A DNA stretch of 64,000 nt from Macrosoma leucophasiata (lineage: Eukaryota > Arthropoda > Insecta > Lepidoptera > Hedylidae): NCBI GenBank assembly GCA_036365455.1, contig JAWQUS010000020.1:20159001-20223000 (forward strand). Direction: 5' to 3'. Every line of letters starts with the position of its first letter. Within the stretch, counting starts at the first letter, position 1. Shown here one piece after another: positions 55,640 to 64,000 of this stretch. Below the pieces are notes generated by a model that saw only the letters and a program-made list of their open reading frames with translations, made no database searches and was not told the origin of the DNA. The position numbers and the translations under genes are program-made.

Positions 55640-56915
55640 ATGCCGTTTTACCAATTGACGCAATTGTCGCTTCGCCGCGCTTCGATTTTGGCAAAAATGA
55701 CGTTTATAGAAATAGAAGTGTCGCCGCGCTTCGACGATGGCAAGAATGCCATTTTACAAATTGATGATTACCCGCGCTTCGACGATGGCAAGAATGATAT
55801 TTTACAAATTGATGATTACCCGCGCTTCGACGTTAGCAAGAATGCCATTTTACAAATTGATGATTACCCGCGCTTCGACGTTGGCAAGAATGCCATTTTA
55901 CAAATTGATGATTACCCGCGCTTCGACGATGGCAAGAATGATATTTTACAAATTGATGATTACCCGCGCTTCGACGTTAGCAAGAATGCCATTTTACAAA
56001 TTGATGATTACCCGCGCTTCGACGATGGCAAGAATGCCATTTTACAAATTGATGATTACCCGCGCTTCGACGTTGGCAAGAATGATATTTTACAAATTGA
56101 TGATTACCCGCGCTTCGACGTTGGCAAGAATGCCATTTTACAAATTGATGATTACCCGCGCTTCGACGATGGCAAGAATGCCATTTTACAAATTGATGAT
56201 TACCCGCGCTTCGACGTTGGCAAGAATGATATTTTACAAATTGATGATTACCCGCGCTTCGACGATGGCAAGAATGCCATTTTACAAATTGATGATTACC
56301 CGCGCTTCGACGTTGGCAAGAATGATATTTTACAAATTGATGATTACCCGCGCTTCGACGTTGGCAAGAATGCCATTTTACAAATTGATGATTACCCGCG
56401 TTTCGACGTTGGCAAGAATGCCATTTTACAAATTGATGATTACCCGCGCTTCAACGCTGGCAAGAATGATATTTTACAAATTGATGATTACCCGCGCTTC
56501 GACGTTGGCAAGAATGCCATTTTACAAATTGATGATTACCCGCGCTTCAACGCTGGCAAGAATGATATTTTACAAATTGATGATTACCCGCGCTTCGACG
56601 TTGGCAAGAATGCCATTTTACAAATTGATGATTACCCGCGCTTCGACATTGGCAAGAATGCCATTTTACAAATTGATGATTACCCGCGCTTCAACGCTGG
56701 CAAGAATGATATTTTACAAATTGATGATTACCCGCGCTTCGACGTTGGCAAGAATGCCATTTTACAAATTGATGATTACCCGCGCTTCGACGTTGGCAAG
56801 AATGCCATTTTACAAATTGATGATTACCCGCGCTTCGACGTTGGCAAGAATGCCATTTTACAAATTGATGATTACCCGCGCTTCAACGCTGGCAAGAAAA
56901 CACCGGGTAATTACC
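55640..56915 (+). repeat. 48-bp tandem repeat array, about 24 near-identical units
   Basis: Unit landmarks are CCGCGCTTCGAC, GGCAAGAATG and TTTTACAAATTGATGATTAC. From about 55728 the period is exactly 48 bp and units differ at only a few fixed sites: GACGAT, GACGTT, AACGCT or GACATT; GGC or AGC; AATGCC or AATGAT. A degenerate older part (55640-55728) includes one 49-bp unit. Because 48 is a multiple of three, one + frame reads 24 copies of IDDYPRFDVGKNAILQ variants over 436 codons, a second reads MPFYKLMITRASTLAR copies, and one - frame is also open. Openness is therefore weak evidence of coding. Most likely a minisatellite; a repeat protein cannot be excluded. Confidence 0.85.
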
Positions 56916-56950
56916 AGTACACCTTCAAAAACGATCCATCCCTTTTTTAA

Positions 56951-57233
56951 CAACAGATGCCATTAAGCTTTCTCTAACTAGGCGAACTGTTTGACTACTC
57001 TCTTTTAGTGGCATATCTAACGTTCGTGTACGACGAATCTATTTGTAAAACGTCAATGCCAAAAACACATTTTCAACGCCGTTGGCAGAATTACCCTAAA
57101 AAATTGGTAATTGCCAGTCATCCAAAAAAAAAAAAGGAAATCAAGTTGAAATCCAATTTTTACCATGATAATACTCCTTTCTTAGTTGTTATGATTAACT
57201 GTAATTATATAAAATACCTATATTAATAATTGA
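56951..57233. other. Gap between the tandem array and the nucleotidyltransferase 3' end
   Basis: About 280 bases without a gene. A short stretch (TTTTCAACGCCGTTGGCAGA, near 57069) faintly recalls the array unit. The nucleotidyltransferase 3' UTR should lie here, on the - strand. Confidence 0.35.
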
Positions 57234-59148
57234 TTATCTAGTAAATTTCCTTTTAATTTTATTATACTGTCCAACCATTTGATTTAAATTGTGCGCGTGA
57301 CGTTTTATTTTCATATTATTCCTAGGCTTGTGTTTTGTTATCCTGTTTGGAACATGTTTAGGCTTAGGAGCCATCTCTACCGGCTTTATTTGCAATATGG
57401 CGTGCAAGAAACTGGCTTCTGTGGCCGCTTCGTACACTTGGGAGGCTGCATTAAAATAATTGACTATATGTATACCCAACCTCGGATACACAGCGACCGA
57501 ACAATTCCTGCTGTGATTGAACGGATCCTGTACCACCATAAAAGTGTCCATTTTCAACGGCCTACAATACTTCTGTCTCAAATTACTTTTGTACAAACTG
57601 AACTCCCGCGGAACGGTATCGAGTTTTTCAAAAGCGACCCTGCTCAAAGGATATCCTAAATAAGGACATATTATTTGCTTATCGTAATCGAATCCTTTGT
57701 AAAACGTGAAAAATTCCCCCAAAAGAACGTACAAAGGATCCTTATTGCTAGACTTGTATTGCAGATCACCAAATGCCGTGTTCCAGTCGTCCACCATGAA
57801 TGGTTCCACGCTCTGTTGTAGTCTGTGGATCGTGGGCATCATCTTCTTTGTTTGTAGGAAAAATATGAGGAGCAGAATCAGGGTATAGTTAGGCATATAG
57901 TTGGTCCCCGTCAAGTTGTGAACTTTGCTCCAATATTTGATTAAAACGGCTAGAGGCAACAGTCTGCGGTCCAAATGAAGCAGGTAGGCCAACAATTTGC
58001 TATTTTGGACGCCCGCTGGACTGTCGAAGCTGAGGTCGCAGTTTCTGTTCGTGGTTACGTGGTATAGTTTCAATATGGGCACTTTGGCATAGGGGATGGC
58101 GAAAAGTTGTTGAAATATTTGAGGGTATCTGTGTAGGATTTTTTTGGCTTGGCGGACGTAATTGGCGCTAGGTTCCACAAGGCCTCCGGGGACTTCGATG
58201 AAGCAGTCTACATCGCTGGTTTTTATACCCATACCTGTGACGATTGAACCAAAGGGGTATATGAGGCAACCTGGAAATACAAAGAGTTGATATTTGACTT
58301 CAGTATAAAATGTATAGGTTGTATTTGATGACTCAGTTAGGCCAGCGGTGTGAGGCAACCGTTTGATTCAAAGGGTTCGAGATAAATATTTGTATGCCCT
58401 ACTGATAACTATTAGATTTCTGGTCTGGGTGGTTGTGTATGCATTGTGTACAACAGTACCCACGATACTGCATTTGCACCTAGTGTGGCGCTGTGAGTGT
58501 AAGCGTATTATTTATTTATTTATACTGACCATTCCACAAAGTGTTCAATGCAAACCGGAGATCCTCGAACAACTGGTCAATCTCATTCACCTCTTGCCGC
58601 GTGAGCCTTATTTTCGACAACAGATTTGCTACTTGTGTGTCGAAGTTCCCTTCAAACTTCATCAATTTGGAGTAATCATATATATCTGCAATTAAGCGAA
58701 CATCTCTTATTTATTACCAATGCTGGCTGCATAGACATCTACATACAAACCAGATGCGTTGCCACCCCTTAGACCCCAGTTTTTATGTCTCTGTGATAGT
58801 TATTATGGACCCTACATTACCATCTAACCGGAACACGATAGTGCTGAACACTACCATTTGGCGGCAGATAGATTAGGTAATGCGGTGGTCGAGTCCCCAA
58901 CCTGGGACTCGAGTGCGTAGGCAGTACCTCCAGTAAAAAGTAAAAGTTGTCATCAATCACTCATTAAAAATTAATTTCCTAATGAAATGAATCTTCTGCA
59001 TGAAATGTTCTGCACCTTTTTTATGTTTTCTATACAACTCAAAGGTTGACTGGCAGAGAATGCTACTTAGCATTAAGTCCGCCTCATGTTACATTTTTGT
59101 GCTTGAAAGTATAAATAAATAAATAAAAATCTTACCTAAATCATCCAT
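57234..59148 (-). CDS. Terminal nucleotidyltransferase, TUT1/Tailor-like (3 coding exons, 401 aa)
   Basis: On the - strand the exons are 59148-59136 (13 coding bases, MDDL), 58685-58530 and 58270-57234. Phases close to 401 residues. The polymerase-beta nucleotidyltransferase core shows PFGSIVTG (G64, S65), then DVD (D76, D78) and the third acid in CDLSF (D135). A PAP-associated domain follows (LLIFFLQTKKMMPTIHRL; YPLSRVAFEKLD at about 290). The C-terminal tail is Lys/Arg-rich and may bind RNA or act as a nuclear signal. Such enzymes add uridines or adenines to RNA 3' ends. Candidates are TUT1 (Star-PAP), Tailor or mkg-p type; the exact orthologue is not settled. A 5' UTR exon part spans 59149-59220, with an acceptor at 59221-59222, so a further upstream exon is expected. 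Confidence 0.85.
58728..58945 (-). repeat. R1 repeat copy in the nucleotidyltransferase intron
   Basis: In this orientation it reads GCGTTGCCACCCCTTAGACC ... GAACACGATAGTGCTGAACA ... ATTAGGTAATGCGGTGG. It matches the middle and head of the R1 copy at 17364. Confidence 0.65.
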
Positions 59149-59220
59149 GATGTCAAATATTGAACTTAGGTGATCATTCAACTACTGCGCCAGTCTCACT
59201 TTCAATTATTACATGGATAT

Positions 59221-60590
59221 CTGAAAAAAAAAGGAAATAACATTTTGTTTTAATTACTGCAGTGTTATTTAGTTCAATGGTGTGAATTAGATGAATGATG
59301 TGATGATGTGTGCTTTTAATGCCTTTTTTTTAATTTTCAAGAATCATGCACTCTTATTAAGTTTCGTGAGATCAAAATACAGTTTCAATACAGTTTCTCT
59401 GCCTCCCAATCAATGGTGGTCAACGGAGGGTCGAAAATAATGCCCATATTATTATGGATTTAAAATTCATATACAAAAATGTCAAAAACATAGTATGTAA
59501 TTCATGTCCCACTAATACCTAATTTCTGTTTGCAGTCTAATACTGTGCCTATTATAAAATGAATTCAATGATTAAGTGGGTAAGTACAATAATTTATAAC
59601 AGAATTTTAGAGAGAGAGAGAGAGAGAGATAAATATGAATTATGGCTTATATAGAAGGAGTCTTGAATCACCTTTCAAGAGAATATTTTTTGCAAAATGT
59701 CACATGTCTACCCTGAAAGTATAAATAGTATGATAAATTAGTATAAATAATCAATATATATAAAAATCTATTGCTGTTCGTTAGTGTCGCTAAAACTCGA
59801 GAATGGCTGGACTGACTTGTCTAATTTTGGTTTTGAATTATTTCTGGAAGCCCAGGGAAGGTTTAAAAGGTAAAAAAATAAGAAGAAATTGAAGGGAAAT
59901 AGTAAAAACCACAATTTTATTTTTCCATACAAATGTCCGTATCTATCAAACCTTTACGAAAATACGAAGTTTGCCGGGTCAGCTAGTCAGCAATAAATAA
60001 CACAAATCACTTCAAAAATGTAGAAGTGAATTGAACAAAATATATGGTTACATATTTATCTGGTTATCCATTCAAAACATATTTTGTTGGTAGATTCACC
60101 ATAGTTTAAAATAGTAATTAAAATATTCTAACAAACCATAAGCAATTGTTGTAATTGGGTAATGATTCCATAGTAATGTGAAACAATAGTAACAGTAGAT
60201 TGTTACTATAAAATCATACATTATCACTGTGAAACTTTCACATTTACAATTTATATGCAACAAGTTGTTGTTTCACTCAAACATTTCAAAACTTATCAAA
60301 AAGTTATCTAAATGTTGTAATAATGTAAGAATTGTTCTTGATATTGAGATAAAGCTTAAACTGCTGTTGACCATGTACAGTGAAAGTCAAGGGTTTCTTG
60401 TTACATCATTCAAAGTTTCAATTCAAATATTAAATGCTACCTATTTACTAACCTGTATATTAAAAATTGCCACTATTGACAACCTCATGCATGCTTTTAG
60501 TAAGAATATAACTCAGCAACAGGGTTACATATGTAATGATTGCTCGTATATTACTTATGAACAAGGATAAGGAACACTTTCTCTGTATTG
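59221..60590. other. Upstream region of the nucleotidyltransferase gene, repeats
   Basis: It holds a (GA)9-like microsatellite at 59612-59629 and a Helitron-type end at 59983-59986 (below). The remainder is AT-rich with no recognisable gene. The gene's first exon and promoter should lie here or in the palindrome beyond. Confidence 0.4.
59763..59986 (+). mobile_element. Helitron-like non-autonomous element
   Basis: It starts near AAAAATCTATTGCTGTTCGT, includes AAACTCGAGAATGGCTGGAC and ends GAAGTTTGCCGGGTCAGCTAG before T. The CTAG-T end and the GGCTGGACTGA text are typical of lepidopteran Helitrons. Confidence 0.6.
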
Positions 60591-60591
60591 A

Positions 60592-62019
60592 AAAAGATGA
60601 CAATTAGGAGTAGCACTATGATGGCATAGGATAAATTTGGTATTATAAAATTTTCGTATCATTTCAGAGTTCACCAGAAAAATATTACTCTACATATTTA
60701 TTCAGTAGATTTTTGTTTAGAATTATTAAATTATTATTTATTGTTTGAGGCTACTAGGTAATAGTTGAGGTATTTCATTAACCACCTTACTCATGAAACA
60801 ACATTATATTTTGAAGTCAGTACACTTCACTTCAATAACTATAGAACAGCTAAATCCAAATTGTAGTTTTGGAGCGCTAGCACTTGTGGCAGGTATTTAA
60901 TTTGCAGCAGTAGGACACTTTTTCTAGTTCATAAACAACTTATCAGTAAGCACTCCTTCCTTTTATTCTCCATGCTTACGAATGTAACACTATCATGCTA
61001 TCATGACATTATAAAGAGAATTCCCCTTTCCATAGATTTTTTTTTTATTTTATGGCATTGCTTGTTATGCATATTGCCAGTGTCAAGTAAAACGACAATC
61101 ACTTCCATTACATTAAACAAAAAAAACAAAAAGAGGTGTAAAATGTACACAAAGATAAAATGTACAAAAGATCTGCATTCATAATAGTTTATTTAAACTT
61201 GGAAGAGTGATTCTTCAAAGTTTAAATAAACTATTATGAATGCAGATCTTTTGTACATTTTATCTTTGTGTACATTTTACACCTCTTTTTGTTTTTTTTG
61301 TTTAATGTAATGGAAGTGATTGTTGTGATTGTTTTGATTGTGATTGACACCCACACAAAGACCAAGGTCAAAATGCAGATGTGTTACCACTTCCGAGACC
61401 TTGTAATGCCTTGTCTAGCCATCTCTTTACTCGAATTACTGTGACTCTGACTGAGGGACTGATAAATTGACTGACTGACTCTGACTTTTACGTTGCTTAG
61501 TACGAATACGAAATATCGTTTTACTTGACACTGGCAATATGCATAACAAGCAATGCCATAAAATAAAAAAAAAATCTATGGAAAGGGGAATTCTCTTTAT
61601 AATGTCATGATAGCATGATAGTGTTACATTCGTAAGCATGGAGAATAAAAGGAAGGAGTGCTTACTGATAAGTTGTATAAGAACTAGAAAAAGTGTCCTA
61701 CTGCTGCAAATTAAATACCTGCCACAAGTGCTAGCGCTCCAAAACTACAATTTGGATTTAGCTGTTCTATAGTTATTGAAGTGAAGTGTACTGACTTCAA
61801 AATATAATGTTGTTTCATGAGTAAGGTGGTTAATGAAATACCTCAACTATTACCTAGTAGCCTCAAACAATAAATAATAATTTAATAATTCTAAACAAAA
61901 ATCTACTGAATAAATATGTAGAGCAATATTTTTCTGGTGAACTCTGAAATTATACGAAAATTTTTTAATACCAAATTTATCCTATGCCATCATAGTGCTA
62001 CTCCTAATTGTCATCTTTT
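60592..62019. repeat. Large inverted duplication, 504-bp arms
   Basis: 60592-61095 and 61516-62019 are near-identical reverse complements (a few mismatches and short indels by eye). The spacer (61096-61515) begins with a 105-bp-arm hairpin. Identical small open frames starting MLTNVTLSCYHD occur on both strands because of the duplication and are not genes. Confidence 0.88.
61096..61323. repeat. Hairpin with 105-bp arms and a 17-nt loop; partial copy at 62028-62177
   Basis: 61096-61200 is the reverse complement of 61218-61323, almost without mismatch. It is centred on GGAAGAGTGATTCTTC. The left arm, loop and first 26 bases of the right arm recur at 62028-62177, just outside the large inverted duplication. 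Confidence 0.85.
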
Positions 62020-62179
62020 GGCATACAACAATCACTTCCATTACATTAAACAAAGAAAACAAAAAGAGGTGTAAAATGTACACAAAGATAAAATGTACAA
62101 AAGATCTGCATTCATAATAGTTTATTTAAACTTGGAAGAGTGATTCTTCAAAGTTTAAATAAACTATTATAAATGTAGT

Positions 62180-63395
62180 TCTTTTCTTTAGGCATAAACT
62201 GTACATGTATCTACGATCTACTTCAATAGTAATGCATTACTATAGGTACTTATCGGTTTTATTCAATACTGATGAACAATTTAAAACTATAATAGAGGAA
62301 CTTGAAACTACTGTACTTACAAAAGGAAAATAATAACAAATAATTGCTGAAAATAATAATAAGTACCTTTTCTGTAGCACTAAAACATATAACATAACCC
62401 TAAACTTCACGAATTTATTCAGATGTGTTTTAATTAGATAATCTGAATCGAATATCAAAAATTAACAATATTAATGCAATATATCTGCCGATGTGTTGAC
62501 AAATGAAATCAAAGAGATGAATGAAATGAATTAAAAATAAACTAACAACTTCCAACTTCAATTTTTTTTTATAATTGTTTTACGGCCACGGATTAGGGAT
62601 GGACGATAAACATCGATGTTTTCTAAACACTCGATGTATTTCATAAAAATATGGAATCAAACCGATGCATTTTTAGTTCTTCAACATAGAGTATACATCA
62701 TGTTTTTTTTTCAATACATCGAATCGAAGAAGCAGATAAAAAAAAAATTATGAACCGTGAACTGAGTGATTCTTATTACCAGTATTCATTAATTCATTAT
62801 ATTTTATCCTGCTTCTTGGATTCGATGTATCAAATATTAAAAAATATATAATATATAGGTACTCGATATTGAAGGACTAAAAATACATAGGTACATCGAT
62901 TCGATTCTATGCATCGATAACCAAAATTGGTTAGCTAGGTAGTCATTGTCATTGAAAAGTTTTTTATTAAATAGAATCACTCAGTTCACGGTTAATAAAT
63001 GTTTTTTTTTTTTCGATTAAAAAAAATGCACTTTAATTATGCAATAGCTTGCAGCAAAGCAGAAACAGATTATGGGGGAAAAGATTGGGTAAACTTTTGT
63101 TTCTCCAAAGTATTGCAATATTTATTTATTTATCGCTTTTTACGGAAGGTTTACAAAAATTATACATGAATAGCATTAAAAAAAACCATAAGAGGTTTAT
63201 GACTATGCTATTATGAGTCTATCATATAAAATATTTACAATCATTCCTTGATTATAGGTAATTATCTGGGTTATAAACTTATCTAGTTGACAAGTTACAT
63301 GTTTATGAAAACAATTTCACTCTAGATTGTTTTAAGATATGTTTAATATTTAAACATAATTTTACTGTAATTTTTTTTACGACAATATTATTTTT
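62180..63395. other. AT-rich DNA with a TAGGGATGG element relic
   Basis: TTAGGGATGGACGATAAACA at about 62593 resembles the end of the MITE at 49888, and ATCGATG motifs follow. GAACCGTGAACTGAGTGATT (62753) and AATCACTCAGTTCACGGTT (62975) form an inverted pair. No gene was recognised. Confidence 0.45.
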
Positions 63396-63397
63396 TT

Positions 63398-63876
63398 AAA
63401 GGAGATGTTGCAAGAATGTATGAACCTCCGGCCATGTATTGTACACAATATCATTAAACAGGCATAATCAATATAAAAACGTTTTTTACTGCATATTTTC
63501 ACTTATTTAGCTTTGTTTGCAGTTACAAAACATTATTTGCAGTTAGAATTGCTACTCAAAACCAACATGGCGAATATGGCGGGCAATGTCATTTTGACAT
63601 TTTCATTTTTTGAATTGTTTTTTGACTATAATACTTGGAGAAAAAAAGTGATATTTTCTAAATACTATCGAAATGGATTGATCCCAAGCGTCGGCTGTAT
63701 CGCCGCCATGTTGAACATAGTTGAAAATGATAAAATCGTTTGAATTGAATGTAGTTGTAACTCTAAAATATATTCGTGAATAAATTAATTGTATTTTTTT
63801 CGGATTCTTCTTTAATTTACCCATTTTTTGAGGACGTGTACGAACGAGAGCCGAGCTCGCAACATCTCCTTTGTTT
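63398..63876 (-). mobile_element. TIR element (MITE), copy 2
   Basis: The ends AAAGGAGATGTTGC (63399) and GCAACATCTCCTTT are inverse. The interior is the reverse complement of the 40.0-40.5 kb copy, without the small LINE tail found there. The open frames on both strands are incidental. Confidence 0.78.
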
Positions 63877-64000
63877 TACATGTATTTAAGTTCAAGCCAA
63901 TCTTCATTTGCTTTTATATTCTTCATTTCTTATAATGAATATCCATATGGAAGATGACGTTGATTGGATGTTTCCATATGGTATAATAATATGATAAGAT

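Noticed and set aside
55640..56966. CRISPR array or phage-type repeat
   Set aside because: The 48-bp units are contiguous with no variable spacers, and the genome is eukaryotic; it is a tandem minisatellite.
60972..61639. Two identical small proteins starting MLTNVTLSCYHD on opposite strands
   Set aside because: They arise from the 504-bp inverted duplication; no homology or start context supports coding.

Overview
The window is eukaryotic and looks like a lepidopteran (moth or butterfly) nuclear genome. The basis is AT-rich DNA with GT-AG spliced genes, several families of short interspersed repeats typical of Lepidoptera, Helitron ends and a full-length LINE. No bacterial, CRISPR or viral operon structure was seen. 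All splice models were built by hand from phase-compatible GT/AG sites and recognisable protein families; none has transcript support here.

Layout. 1-1173: 3' part of a decayed hAT transposon with its terminal repeat. 1.7-7.9 kb: an IRF2BP-family transcriptional regulator (4 coding exons, + strand) with a CpG-rich promoter region, a short uORF and a long AT-rich 3' UTR. 12.66-13.48 kb: a composite fold-back element built from tRNA-like modules, flanked by 13-bp direct repeats. 13.98-16.6 kb: one large exon of an unrecognised low-complexity 863-residue protein. 18.5-51.6 kb: a tandem cluster of type-7 purple acid phosphatase (ACP7/PAPL) genes. Gene A (18558-25557) is complete with ten exons. 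Gene B (31878-48851) is complete, with two candidate versions of exon 6, and is followed by a second phase-compatible copy of the last three exons (50694-51585). A full-length, apparently intact non-LTR retrotransposon (25800-31536, 13-bp target-site duplication) sits between genes A and B. 51.6-55.6 kb: repeat-rich intergenic DNA with several MITEs. 55.6-56.9 kb: a 48-bp tandem repeat array. 57.2-59.2 kb: a TUT1/Tailor-like terminal nucleotidyltransferase on the - strand. 59.2-64 kb: repeats, including a 504-bp-arm inverted duplication with a nested hairpin and a TIR element also found at 40 kb.

The main biological point is the phosphatase cluster. Gene B carries two tandem versions (6a, 6b) of the exon that encodes a metal-binding histidine motif, and two tandem versions of its C-terminal three-exon module, all with matching splice phases. 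If all are used, one gene could make four enzyme isoforms with different active-site rims and C termini. Genes A and B keep nearly identical exon lengths but differ strongly in GC content. The rest of the window is dominated by mobile DNA, including a LINE tail insertion only about 28 bp long inside a MITE.
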